The notes under the pieces are model-generated. The model had not been told where the DNA came from and did not search any database. It saw only the letters and a program-made list of their open reading frames with translations. Below, one piece after another: positions 25,833 to 34,842 of a DNA stretch of 41,464 nt (position 1 is the first letter of the stretch; every line of letters begins with the position of its first letter). Both the position numbers and the translations under genes were made by a program. The stretch is from an uncultured Clostridia bacterium (GTDB taxonomy: Bacteria > Bacillota > Clostridia > TANB77 > CAG-508): the NCBI GenBank assembly GCA_947589065.1, contig CANPZM010000010.1:1-41464 (forward strand). Direction: 5' to 3'.

Positions 25833-25975
25833 GAACAAAAGCGGACATTATTAGCATTTTCGCTATTTATGACATTTTAAAGTCCGCGTCTTTGTTCGTC
25901 CGCGAAAAATTGTATAACAATTTTTCTGTGGAATGCTTTATATTATAGAAGTTCAAAGAACTTTCCTATAATATA
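25833..25975 (+). repeat. Three-hairpin element, copy G
   Basis: A clean consensus copy. Stem 1 is GAACAAA/TTTGTTC plus GCGGAC (25841-25846)/GTCCGC (25882-25887) with a 35-base loop. Stem 2 is AAAAATTGT/ACAATTTTT. Stem 3 is TATATTATAG-type. Just upstream, TTGCAATGTAAAA looks like the remnant of a second copy. It lies about 45 bases downstream of the 53-aa gene on the opposite strand. Confidence 0.9.
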
Positions 25976-26019
25976 ACAAAACAATTGTTAAATCAACTCC
26001 ATTATATTGTTTTAGATTA

Positions 26020-26181
26020 TTAATCTTCCTCATCTTCTTCTTTCTTTTTAGGTTGTGGAATTACTATCTCTTCTTTTTTTGGTTTTTTATTGTCACTAAT
26101 TAACTCTCCTATATGATCTTGTGCAGGAGAAATATTTATATTTCCATCTCCTGGAACAATTTCTATTTCTTGTTTATCCAT
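26020..26181 (-). CDS. Small acidic protein (53 aa) downstream of rpoD
   Basis: An ATG at 26181 opens a 53-residue frame with a TAA at 26022-26020. The protein starts MDKQEIEIVPGDGNIN and ends with a charged tail (PKKKEEDEED); no membrane segment and no recognised family. GGAAGG lies about 13 bases before the ATG, with an ATG AAG TAA mini-ORF between. It lies 99 bases after rpoD in the same direction with no clear promoter between, so it is probably cotranscribed. Codon use (A-ending codons) matches its neighbours. The weak hairpin AAAACAAT/ATTGTTTT after the stop may be its terminator. Coding status is an inference from SD, frame and context. Confidence 0.6.
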   Translation of the reverse strand: MDKQEIEIVPGDGNINISPAQDHIGELISDNKKPKKEEIVIPQPKKKEEDEED

Positions 26182-26280
26182 TTTTTACTTCATTCCTTCC
26201 TTGCCTTTATTATGTACTTTCACAAAATAAAGACCTCTATCTATTTTGAAAAAGTAATTACATTTTATTTAAAATTGTTT

Positions 26281-27606
26281 TTAGCTCATATAATCTTTTA
26301 ATCTTTTACTTCTACTTGGATGTCTAAGCTTTCTAAGTGCCTTTGCCTCAATTTGTCTAATTCTTTCACGAGTTACTTGGAATTCTCTACCTACCTCTTC
26401 AAGAGTTCTTGCTTTACCATCTTCCAATCCAAATCTTAGTTTTAATACTTTTGCCTCTCTTGGAGTTAGTGTTTCCATAACCTCTTCCAATTGTTCCTTC
26501 AACAAAGTATATGCAGCTGAATCCTGTGGTGCTGGTGATTCATCGTCTGGTATAAAATCTCCTAAATGGCTATCATCCTCTTCACCAATTGGTGTTTCTA
26601 AAGATACTGGATCTTGAGCAATTTTCTGTATTTCCATTACTTTCTCTACAGGTATTTCCATTTCTTTTGCTATTTCTTCAGGTGATGGCTCACGTCCTAA
26701 TTGTTGTAATAAATGTCTTGATGTTCTTATTAATTTATTTATAGTCTCTACCATATGAACAGGAATTCTAATTGTCCTTGCTTGATCTGCAATTGCTCTT
26801 GTAATTGCTTGTCTAATCCACCAAGTAGCATATGTGCTAAATTTAAATCCTTTTGTATAATCAAATTTTTCAACAGCCTTTATAAGTCCCATGTTTCCCT
26901 CTTGAATTAAATCTAGGAATAACATGCCTCTACCAACATACTTTTTAGCTATACTTACAACAAGTCTTAGGTTTGACTCAGCTAATTTTTGTTTAGCCTC
27001 TTCATCATCTTCAAGTATTCTCTTAGCTAAATCCAACTCCTCTTCAAAAGTTAATAATGGAATTCTTCCTATTTCTCTTAAATACATTCTAACAGGATCA
27101 TCAACGCTTACGCCTTCAATGCTAGTAGTATTCATGTCTTCAAGTTTTATTTCTTCAACTTCTTCTAAGTCTTCGATATCAGGTTCCTCATCACTGTCAT
27201 CTTTTAATACATCTACACCTAATTCTTCAAAAACATCAAATACTTTATCAATTTGATCTGGAGTTACATCTCCTAATTGTGTTGCAAGTTCTCCATAAGT
27301 AATTTTTCCACTATCTTTTGCTGTTTTTAATATGTTATATACTTTATTATTAGCAATTTCTTCCTCAGTTTTTGGATTTTCTATTTTTTTAATTTCTTTA
27401 ATTTTCTTTCCTTTTTCATTTTCGCCAGACTTTTTGCTTTCTTTTTCTACCTGCTTTTCATCTTTTATTTCTTGAGTCTTTTCGGCTTTTACAGTTTTTT
27501 CTGTTACTTTTTCTGGTTCAACTTTTTCTTCCTTAACCTTTTTTGCTTTATTTTCATTTTTAGTTGTTTCTTTAATGTCAGTTTCTTCTTTTTTCATTTT
27601 TGCCAT
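26281..27606 (-). CDS. rpoD: RNA polymerase primary sigma factor RpoD (SigA)
   Basis: It directs RNA polymerase to housekeeping promoters. 441 residues. An ~85-residue Lys/Glu-rich extension precedes a sigma 1.1-like domain (about 90-135, [19 protein letters not shown]). Region 1.2 ([17 protein letters not shown]) is at about 175, region 2 ([33 protein letters not shown]) at about 215-285, region 3 ([11 protein letters not shown]) at about 305, and region 4 ([32 protein letters not shown]) at about 375-430. AGGGGG lies about 12 bases before the start. It follows dnaG by 19 bases in the conserved dnaG-rpoD order. The promoters in this window fit its TTGACA/TATAAT specificity. Confidence 0.98.
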   Translation of the reverse strand: MAKMKKEETDIKETTKNENKAKKVKEEKVEPEKVTEKTVKAEKTQEIKDEKQVEKESKKSGENEKGKKIKEIKKIENPKTEEEIANNKVYNILKTAKDSGKITYGELATQLGDVTPDQIDKVFDVFEELGVDVLKDDSDEEPDIEDLEEVEEIKLEDMNTTSIEGVSVDDPVRMYLREIGRIPLLTFEEELDLAKRILEDDEEAKQKLAESNLRLVVSIAKKYVGRGMLFLDLIQEGNMGLIKAVEKFDYTKGFKFSTYATWWIRQAITRAIADQARTIRIPVHMVETINKLIRTSRHLLQQLGREPSPEEIAKEMEIPVEKVMEIQKIAQDPVSLETPIGEEDDSHLGDFIPDDESPAPQDSAAYTLLKEQLEEVMETLTPREAKVLKLRFGLEDGKARTLEEVGREFQVTRERIRQIEAKALRKLRHPSRSKRLKDYMS

Positions 27607-27625
27607 AATTCCATAATCCCCCTAT

Positions 27626-29404
27626 TTATTTCATCTTAGTTATCTGCATAATAATTGAACTTAGCTCTTTTTCCAATTCTTTTCTTTTGTCTTCAGGTAA
27701 TTCACTATTTAATTGAATTAATATTTCATTTTTTCTCTTTATGATTCTTTCTTTATTATAACTATTTATAATATCCTCTATACATTTATCAACATCTACT
27801 ATTTCATAATCATCAGCCATAAGACTTGTAAGGTGATTGATAATTTCTTCATCTTGTATTTCATCTAAAATATTATTAACTTCTTTGCCATTTTCAATAT
27901 ATTCATATAATTTTTCTATAATTTTTTGATTTAATTCATATTTTAAATCATCTTTGCTAATATTATTTTTTATTTTCAATCTTTCATCATCATTACTGTT
28001 TAAAAGTAAATAAATTATTACGTTTTCCCTTTTTATTGTATTTTCGTCTATATTTTTTTCTTTTCTTTTAACTATATTTATCTTAGCTTTCTTATTATTT
28101 TCTAGCTCATTATTTTTGTTCACATACCTAATTTTATTTACTTCTGCATATATTGCTTCTTTAGAAATTTTATAATCTCTTGCTATATTATCTATTTGAA
28201 TTTCTAATTCAATCTGACTTTCTACATTTAATAAAATTTTAGCAATTTCCTGTAAAAATTTGATTTTATCACTTGTATTTTCAAGATTATATTTATTTTT
28301 TATAACCTTTATTTTAAATTCCACAAGTGAAATTGCCTTATCAATCAATAAATTAAATCTACCGCTTCCATATTTAATAACATATTCATCCGGATCTTTT
28401 CCGTCATCCATCTGCAAAATTCTTACATCACAGCCAAGATTTTTTAAAATTTCTAATCCTCTTAAAGTAGCTGCTTGTCCTGCTGCATCAGAATCATAGC
28501 TAATAATAACTTGTCCAGCATATTTTCTAAGTAATCTTCCTTGTGCCTCTGTTAAAGCAGTTCCCAATGATGCAACAACATTAGTTATTCCTCTTTGATA
28601 TAATGATATTGCATCCATATATCCTTCTACTATTACAATCTTATCCAAATTTCCCTTTTTAGCAATATTTAGTCCAAACAAATTTCTTCCTTTAGAATAA
28701 ACAATATTTTCTGGTGAATTTATATATTTGGGTAAAGATTTGTCTAATACTCTCCCTCCAAAAGCAATAACTTTTCCTCTAATATCCATAATTGGTATCA
28801 TTAATCTATTTCTAAACCTATCTATAAATTGTCCTCTATCATTTTTATTTACCAAACTTGAAGCTAATATTTCTTCATCAGTAAATTCTTTTTGTTTTAA
28901 ATATTTATAAAGTTCATTATAAGTTCCTGAATAACCAATTAAAAATGATTTTAAAGTTGTATTATTTAATTTTCTAGTTTTTACATATTCTTGTGCTAAT
29001 TTGGATGTAGGTTTATATAAATTTTCATGATAAAACTTTGCAGTTTCTTCATTTATTTTGAAAACCCTATCTTTTAGAAACTGTCTCTTATTAAATTGTT
29101 CATTTTCTGAAGTTGGCAATTCTATGCCAGAACGTTCAGCAAGGAATTCTATAGTTTCTCTAAAATCTAGATTTTCAATTTTGCTTATAAAATGAATAAC
29201 ATTTCCACCTACTCCACAACCAAAACAGTGAAATATTTGTTTATCTGGTGAAACAGAAAAAGAAGGAGATTTTTCTTTATGAAAAGGACATAATCCAAAA
29301 AAGTTTCTTCCACTTCTTTTTAATGTCACATATTGTGATATTGTATCAACTATATCGTTTGAAGATCTAATTTCATCAATTAATTCGTCACTATATCTTA
29401 CCAT
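27626..29404 (-). CDS. dnaG: DNA primase
   Basis: It makes RNA primers for lagging-strand synthesis at the replication fork. About 592 residues. I use the ATG at 29404 (MVRYSDELIDEIRSSNDIV), with AAAGGA six bases before it, rather than a TTG 42 bases upstream that lacks an SD. The N-terminal CHC2 zinc domain has CPFHKEKSPSF and IFHCFGCG (about 38-65). The catalytic core includes the YSKGRNLFGL region and TOPRIM motifs IVEGYMDAISLY (about 255) and ISYDSDAAGQAA (about 300). The C-terminal helicase-binding region is Lys/Asn/Glu-rich. A 14-codon frame with its own SD (29435-29391) overlaps the start and may couple translation. dnaB, its fork partner, is in the same strand block. Confidence 0.97.
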   Translation of the reverse strand: MVRYSDELIDEIRSSNDIVDTISQYVTLKRSGRNFFGLCPFHKEKSPSFSVSPDKQIFHCFGCGVGGNVIHFISKIENLDFRETIEFLAERSGIELPTSENEQFNKRQFLKDRVFKINEETAKFYHENLYKPTSKLAQEYVKTRKLNNTTLKSFLIGYSGTYNELYKYLKQKEFTDEEILASSLVNKNDRGQFIDRFRNRLMIPIMDIRGKVIAFGGRVLDKSLPKYINSPENIVYSKGRNLFGLNIAKKGNLDKIVIVEGYMDAISLYQRGITNVVASLGTALTEAQGRLLRKYAGQVIISYDSDAAGQAATLRGLEILKNLGCDVRILQMDDGKDPDEYVIKYGSGRFNLLIDKAISLVEFKIKVIKNKYNLENTSDKIKFLQEIAKILLNVESQIELEIQIDNIARDYKISKEAIYAEVNKIRYVNKNNELENNKKAKINIVKRKEKNIDENTIKRENVIIYLLLNSNDDERLKIKNNISKDDLKYELNQKIIEKLYEYIENGKEVNNILDEIQDEEIINHLTSLMADDYEIVDVDKCIEDIINSYNKERIIKRKNEILIQLNSELPEDKRKELEKELSSIIMQITKMK

Positions 29405-29532
29405 TTTGTTCCTTTCTTTTATTAATATTCGACATAAATATCTCAAATCCTTCCAAGGTTACATAATTTTTTACATTTATATTTCATTTAGAATACAAAT
29501 ATGTTTATATTTCAGCACTTTTTCAAAATTGC
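29405..29532. other. Spacer between the nrdG terminator and dnaG
   Basis: AT-rich and gene-free apart from the 14-codon overlapping frame starting at 29435. I could not identify a convincing promoter, though the preceding terminator implies that dnaG-rpoD should have one here. Confidence 0.4.
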
Positions 29533-29572
29533 AAAAAAATTCCAAATACGATAAACGCATTTGGAATTTTTT
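29533..29572 (-). terminator. Terminator of nrdD-nrdG
   Basis: AAAAAATTCCAAAT pairs with ATTTGGAATTTTTT around ACGATAAACGC, with a T8 tail. It directly abuts the nrdG stop codon. Confidence 0.9.
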
Positions 29573-30076
29573 TTATAAATCTAAACTAATTACTTTGTGA
29601 ACCTTTAATGATTCCGGTACATCTATAATTCTCTGATTTGCAGAACCCCTGAATTTTAAATTAGGCTTTTTTTCGCTTTCTACAAATCTTCCATCGACTA
29701 GCACATCAATATTATTAAGTAATCTATTAGTCTCATCATCTTGTCTTTCATTTAATTGTTCAAATGTATATCCACTATAACACCACACATTAAATTCTGG
29801 TCTTACCTTTTTAACATCTTCAATAAACTCATTAACTTCTTTTATATTTTCCTTACAAAGTGGCTCTCCTCCACTAATTGTAATTCCTTTTAATATTGAA
29901 TTCTCACAAATTCTATCAATTATTTCCTGTTTATTAAATTCCTGACCATAGTTAAAATCTTGTGCAATTTTATTATGACATCCTGGACAATGATGTGGAC
30001 ACCCACTTACAAAAAGTACTGCTCTCCAACCTAATCCATTAGATATGCTTTCATCGTAAAAACCTGCCATCTTCAT
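29573..30076 (-). CDS. nrdG: Anaerobic ribonucleotide reductase activating protein (radical SAM)
   Basis: It uses S-adenosylmethionine and a 4Fe-4S cluster to generate the glycyl radical on NrdD. 167 residues, the usual size. The cluster motif is CPHHCPGC (about 26-33, spacing Cx3Cx2C), followed by the ISGGEPL SAM-binding motif at about 67. The ATG at 30076 has GGAGG eight bases upstream; a second ATG two codons later is less well spaced. It is separated from nrdD by about 15 bases and clearly cotranscribed. Confidence 0.97.
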   Translation of the reverse strand: MKMAGFYDESISNGLGWRAVLFVSGCPHHCPGCHNKIAQDFNYGQEFNKQEIIDRICENSILKGITISGGEPLCKENIKEVNEFIEDVKKVRPEFNVWCYSGYTFEQLNERQDDETNRLLNNIDVLVDGRFVESEKKPNLKFRGSANQRIIDVPESLKVHKVISLDL

Positions 30077-30091
30077 TTTGTTTTCCTCCTA

Positions 30092-32392
30092 TTATGCACC
30101 TTTTATTCCATTTTCATCTCCATCAATATGTGTAACTCTATCTTTTAGTTCAGCTAATTTACCTTTATTCCATCTTGAAGTTGTTCCAACTAGATATCCT
30201 GTAATTCTTTGAATAACATCTATATCTTCACTTCCACATTCTGGGCAAACTTTTAAATTTGCATCTGCATTTTCAAATCCACAGCTCATGCATCTAGATC
30301 TTGTGTGGTTAACACTACCATATCCCATGTTATACTTATCCATTAAATCAACAACTGCTTCTATACTTTCTGGGTTATGAACTGCATCTCCATCTAATTC
30401 TATATAGAAGATATGTCCACCTCTAGTTAATTCATGATAAGGAGCTTCTATTTTTGCTTTATGCTCTGCTGTACATTTATACCATACAGGAACATGGTTA
30501 CTATTTGTATAATAATCTTTATCTGTTACACCTAAAATTGTACCATATTTTTGTTTATCCATTTTTGTAAATCTTCCAGCTAAACCTTCTGCTGGTGTTG
30601 CTAATACAGAATAATTTAAATCATATCTTTCAGAAAATCCTGTTACCATTTCTTTTAATGAACCTATTATTTCTAATCCTAATTTTTGTGATTCTTCAGA
30701 TTCTGCATGATGTTTTCCAGTTAATACAGTTAAAGCTTCTGCTAATCCTATAAATCCTAGTCCTAAAGTTCCTTCTTTTAATACTGGTTCAACTGAATCA
30801 TTTGGTTTTAGATTTTCACTTCCATTCCAAAGTCCAGACATCAACATAGGAAATTGTTTAGCAACTGCTGTACATTGGAATTTATATCTATCATATAATT
30901 GTCTTGCTCCAATTCCTGCAACATCTTCAAGTTTTTGCATAAATATTTTCTTAACAGCTTTCTTAAATGCTGGAGTCATTTTGTCTTCGCTACCTCTACC
31001 AAGTTCAAATGACACTCCACATTTTTCTTGTGCTTCTAATGCAGATTCAATTGCTAATCCTGGTAAGTTAATAGTTGTAAATGAAAGATTTCCTCTTCCA
31101 ATTGATGTCTTTTCTCCATGTCTATTTTCAAATACTCTTGTTCTGCAACCCATTGTAGCACATTCATATTTATATCTTTCAGGATCTTTAGCATCCCATT
31201 TTTCATGTACATTGAATGTTGCATCTAGATTTATGAAATTAGGGAAAAATCTTTTAGCTGTTACTTTACATGCTAATTTATATAAATCATAGTTTGGATC
31301 TTTCTTTTCATAGTTAACACCACGTTTTTTCTTCCATATTTGAATTGGGAATATTGGAGTTTCTCCATTTCCAACTCCTCTATCAGTTGAAAGAAGTATT
31401 TCTCTGATGATGCATCTTCCTTCTGGTGATGTATCTGTTCCATAATTTATTGAACTAAATACAACTTGGTTTCCACCTCTTGAATGTATTGTGTTCATAT
31501 TATGTATAAAAGCTTCCATTGCTTGGTGAACTCTTGATACTGTATTATTTATAGCTGCTTGTAATTCTCTTTCTTCTCCTTCAAGTCCTTCTAAGTCTTT
31601 CTTTAAATAATCTTTTGGTTGATAATCATAAAGTTTTGATAAATCTTTTCCTAATAGTTCGCCTATTTTCTTTAATTCTTCTTTAAATGTTAATTTAACA
31701 TATGGAGCTAAGTAATAATCAAATGCTGGAATTGCTTGTCCACCGTGCATTTCATTTTGTACAGTCTCCATTGAAATACATCCAATTATACTTGCTGTCT
31801 CAATTCTTTTTGCTGGTCTTGATGAACCATGTCCTGCTCTAAATCCGTTTTTTAATATTTTATCTAGTGGGTGCTGTAAACAAGTTAATGATTTTGTTGG
31901 ATAATAGTCTTTATCGTGTACGTGTATATATCCATTTTTTACTGCTTCTCTTGCTTCATGTGATAGTAAAAAGTCATCAACAAAAGGTTTTGTTGTTTCA
32001 GATGCAAATTTCATCATCATTCCTGCGGGTGTATCAGCATTCATATTTGCGTTTTCTCTTGTTATATCATTTGCCTTTGCACCTATTATATCTAAAAATA
32101 CTTCTTTTGTCTTTGATTTTCTTGCTACATCTCTATTATATCTGTATGTTATATAACTTTGAGCAACTTCTTTTCTTGAAGATGACATTAATCTTTTTTC
32201 TACTAAATCTTGTATTTCATAAACTGTTGCTTGATTTTTATCTTCTAATTTTTTTTGTACATCTGCAGCAATTTTGTTAGCTAAATCTATATCTACACCT
32301 CCTGGTGTTTGTGACATTGCTAATGTTACTGCTTTTACAATTCTTTCTGAATTGAATTCTACTACTCTACCATCTCTTTTTATTACCTGCAT
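30092..32392 (-). CDS. nrdD: Anaerobic ribonucleoside-triphosphate reductase (class III)
   Basis: It reduces ribonucleoside triphosphates to dNTPs by glycyl-radical chemistry under anaerobiosis. About 766 residues from the ATG at 32392 (MQVIKRDGRVVEFNSERIV), which has GGGGG upstream; a longer in-frame extension starting about 99 bases earlier overlaps the promoter and is rejected. The N-terminal ATP-cone covers about 1-95. The catalytic barrel contains CLQHPLDKILKNGF and IGCISMETVQNEMHGGQA. The C-terminal zinc site has CMSCGFENAD and CPECG (about 712-730), and the glycyl-radical loop is ITGYLVGTTSRWN at about 740. The first gene of the nrdD-nrdG operon, with its own promoter. Confidence 0.97.
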   Translation of the reverse strand: MQVIKRDGRVVEFNSERIVKAVTLAMSQTPGGVDIDLANKIAADVQKKLEDKNQATVYEIQDLVEKRLMSSSRKEVAQSYITYRYNRDVARKSKTKEVFLDIIGAKANDITRENANMNADTPAGMMMKFASETTKPFVDDFLLSHEAREAVKNGYIHVHDKDYYPTKSLTCLQHPLDKILKNGFRAGHGSSRPAKRIETASIIGCISMETVQNEMHGGQAIPAFDYYLAPYVKLTFKEELKKIGELLGKDLSKLYDYQPKDYLKKDLEGLEGEERELQAAINNTVSRVHQAMEAFIHNMNTIHSRGGNQVVFSSINYGTDTSPEGRCIIREILLSTDRGVGNGETPIFPIQIWKKKRGVNYEKKDPNYDLYKLACKVTAKRFFPNFINLDATFNVHEKWDAKDPERYKYECATMGCRTRVFENRHGEKTSIGRGNLSFTTINLPGLAIESALEAQEKCGVSFELGRGSEDKMTPAFKKAVKKIFMQKLEDVAGIGARQLYDRYKFQCTAVAKQFPMLMSGLWNGSENLKPNDSVEPVLKEGTLGLGFIGLAEALTVLTGKHHAESEESQKLGLEIIGSLKEMVTGFSERYDLNYSVLATPAEGLAGRFTKMDKQKYGTILGVTDKDYYTNSNHVPVWYKCTAEHKAKIEAPYHELTRGGHIFYIELDGDAVHNPESIEAVVDLMDKYNMGYGSVNHTRSRCMSCGFENADANLKVCPECGSEDIDVIQRITGYLVGTTSRWNKGKLAELKDRVTHIDGDENGIKGA

Positions 32393-32435
32393 AATTTTCC
32401 CCCTATTTATTTTTTTATTTTTCTTTTGTGAATGT

Positions 32436-32463
32436 ATTTTACCATTGTTATTTTTATTGTCAA
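32436..32463 (-). promoter_or_regulatory. Promoter of nrdD-nrdG
   Basis: Minus strand: TTGACA (32463-32458), 16-base spacer, TAAAAT (32441-32436). No clear NrdR box was found around it. Confidence 0.7.
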
Positions 32464-32559
32464 TTATGGTAGTGTTATGTAATCTTTGCAATATATTTCT
32501 TATATTTAGGCACTTACATGATTTTCTAACTTTTTTTGTAAAAAAAATTGATTTCCTTT

Positions 32560-32840
32560 AATCTTTCATACTGTAGTCTTTGCGATTTTTCTGTTACATT
32601 TTGTTTACATTTGCATTTTTTCAAAAAATGATTTTTTTGTTTTTTCGTTTTTTTATATTTTTGTTTTTTGTCTTTTCCTTCATTTTTAAGTATTTTTCAT
32701 TTTTTACATTTTAAAAATATTTTTATTTTTTATTTATTTTTAAAAAATGTTTTTTTACGTTTTAAATATTTTTATTTTTTTATTCTTGATTGTTTTTTAT
32801 ATTAAATTTGCGATTATTTGGTATCAATATTCTATTTAAT
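32560..32840. other. Gene-free region of repeated A/T-tracts upstream of the nrdD promoter
   Basis: Almost pure A+T. Runs of four to seven T (A on the minus strand) recur roughly every 8-10 bases from about 32615 to 32780. Such phased tracts can bend DNA. No ORF or hairpin of note is present until the ftsH terminator. Confidence 0.5.
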
Positions 32841-32852
32841 TTATTAAGCAAT

Positions 32853-32891
32853 AAAAAAATACGTCTCTATAATTTTGAGACGTATTTTTTT
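32853..32891 (-). terminator. Terminator of ftsH
   Basis: AAAAATACGTCTC pairs with GAGACGTATTTTT around TATAATTTT; bidirectional in form. Confidence 0.9.
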
Positions 32892-32906
32892 ATTTATAAT
32901 AATATT

Positions 32907-34727
32907 CTATTCAAATATTTTATTGAATTCATCACCATCAATTTTTTCTTTTTCCATTAGAATATTTGCTACTGCATTTAATTTTTCTATGTTCATTGTT
33001 AATATTTTCTCAGCAGTTTTATAAGCCTTATCTATAATGCATTTTACTTCCTCATCTATTTGTGCTGATGTTGCTTCACTATAATTTTTTCCTTGACCTA
33101 AGTCTCTACCTAAAAATACTTCTTCTTGGCCAGTACCAAAAGTAATAGTTCCAATTTTTTCACTCATACCATATTTAGTAACCATATCTCTTGCAATTTT
33201 AGAAGCTCTTTCAATATCATTGCTTGCTCCTGTTGATATATCTTCTAAAACTATTTTCTCTGCAACTCTACCACCTAGAAGTGATACAATACTTTCTTCC
33301 ATTTCAACTTTTGACATAAAAGATTTATCTTCTGTTGGTCTATACATAGTATATCCACCAGCCATTCCTCTAGGTACAATTGATATTTGATGAACTTGAT
33401 CTTGAGTAGGTAAAAATCTACTAACAACCGCATGACCAGCTTCATGAAATGCAACTAATTTTCTTTCTTTATCACTAATAACTTTTGATTTTTTCTCTGG
33501 TCCCATAGTTACTTTAATCATTGCATCTTCTATATCTTTCATACTAATTTCTTTTTTATCTTGTTTAGCTGCTACTAATGCTGCTTCATTAAGTATGTTC
33601 TCTAAATCAGCTCCAACAAATCCAGCTGTATTTTTAGCAATAGTTCCTAAATCTACGTCATCAGCCATTTTCTTTTTCTTTGCATGAACTTCTAATATCT
33701 TCTCTCTAGCCTTTACATCTGGTGCTCCAACAACTATTTGTCTATCAAATCTTCCAGCTCTTAATAATGCCTTATCTAATACGTCTGGTCTATTTGTAGC
33801 TGCTAGTACAATTACACCTTCATTTGGTGCGAATCCATCCATTTCAACAAGTAATTGATTTAATGTTTGCTCTCTCTCATCATGTCCTCCACCTAGTCCA
33901 GCACCTCTCTGACGTCCTACTGCATCAATTTCATCTATAAATACTATACATGGTGCACTCTTTTTAGCTTGTTCAAATAAATCTCTAACTCTTGAAGCAC
34001 CTACACCAACAAACATCTCTACGAAGTCTGAACCACTTATTATAAAGAATGGTACTCCTGCTTCTCCTGCTACTGCTTTTGCTAATAATGTTTTACCAGT
34101 TCCAGGATGTCCAACTAAAAGAACACCTTTAGGAATTCTTGCTCCCATATCTGTAAACTTCTTAGGATTTTTCAAAAATTCAACTATTTCTTCAAGTTCT
34201 TGTTTTTCTTCTTCAATTCCAGCAACATCTTCAAAAGTAATTTTATTTTTATCTGCAGGTGTCATCATTCTAGCCTTGCTCTTGCCGAATGACATTGTTT
34301 TGTTTCCACCCTGAGCATTAGGATTCATAAACATTATCCAAATGAAGAATATAAATACCATAAGTAGAATTGTTGGTCCAAATGCTTCTAAGATGCTCAA
34401 AAATTTTGATTCTTCAACTTGTGATAACTCTATAGGATTTTCTGTTGTGTCTTCACTTTTTATTAATTTATCTGAAATCTGCTCCATAAAGTTGTCTAAA
34501 CTTAGTATTATAACTCTTTTCTCAACTGGATCATCTTTTAGTTTAACTTCTGCTGTTTTATTATCATCAGAAATCTCAATTGCTTCTACTTTTTTATTTT
34601 CTATATTATTAACTAATTCTGTATAAGTCATTTTTCTATTTGCATTTCCACTAATAGCTGAAATAACCATAATAAATATAATCAATAGAATTAGCCACAT
34701 TGCAATCTTTTTTATTCCACTCTTCAA
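32907..34727 (-). CDS. ftsH: ATP-dependent zinc metalloprotease FtsH
   Basis: This membrane-bound AAA+ protease degrades misfolded membrane and regulatory proteins. About 606 residues from a TTG at 34727. An upstream in-frame GTG (34751) is rejected because AAGGAGG lies between the two, eight bases before the TTG. Two transmembrane helices (about 10-28 and 105-125) flank the extracytoplasmic domain. The AAA domain has Walker A GHPGTGKT (usually GPPGTGKT), Walker [10 protein letters not shown], and the SRH region [20 protein letters not shown]. The zinc site is HEAGH at about 415. It follows tilS as in other Firmicutes, but the hprT gene often found between them is absent. It has its own promoter and terminator. 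Confidence 0.97.
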   Translation of the reverse strand: MKSGIKKIAMWLILLIIFIMVISAISGNANRKMTYTELVNNIENKKVEAIEISDDNKTAEVKLKDDPVEKRVIILSLDNFMEQISDKLIKSEDTTENPIELSQVEESKFLSILEAFGPTILLMVFIFFIWIMFMNPNAQGGNKTMSFGKSKARMMTPADKNKITFEDVAGIEEEKQELEEIVEFLKNPKKFTDMGARIPKGVLLVGHPGTGKTLLAKAVAGEAGVPFFIISGSDFVEMFVGVGASRVRDLFEQAKKSAPCIVFIDEIDAVGRQRGAGLGGGHDEREQTLNQLLVEMDGFAPNEGVIVLAATNRPDVLDKALLRAGRFDRQIVVGAPDVKAREKILEVHAKKKKMADDVDLGTIAKNTAGFVGADLENILNEAALVAAKQDKKEISMKDIEDAMIKVTMGPEKKSKVISDKERKLVAFHEAGHAVVSRFLPTQDQVHQISIVPRGMAGGYTMYRPTEDKSFMSKVEMEESIVSLLGGRVAEKIVLEDISTGASNDIERASKIARDMVTKYGMSEKIGTITFGTGQEEVFLGRDLGQGKNYSEATSAQIDEEVKCIIDKAYKTAEKILTMNIEKLNAVANILMEKEKIDGDEFNKIFE

Positions 34728-34777
34728 TCTTTTTTCCTCCTTGGTATGCACAACTCATCTATTTTACTTCACTATAA

Positions 34778-34806
34778 AATATAGCATAATTATTTTTCAT
34801 TTACAA
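34778..34806 (-). promoter_or_regulatory. Promoter of ftsH
   Basis: Minus strand: TTGTAA (34806-34801), 17-base spacer, TATATT (34783-34778), placed in the tilS-ftsH gap. Confidence 0.6.
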
Positions 34807-34842
34807 CATAATTGCATAAATTGAAATATGATTGTAATATGT

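Noticed and set aside
32393-32491. N-terminal extension of NrdD from an upstream start
   Set aside because: The extension overlaps the promoter, has no SD, and is not part of the ATP-cone. The ATG at 32392 has a strong SD.
32436-32560. NrdR-binding boxes upstream of nrdD
   Set aside because: I looked for paired ACACTATATATAGTGT-like sites; only weak partial matches were found.
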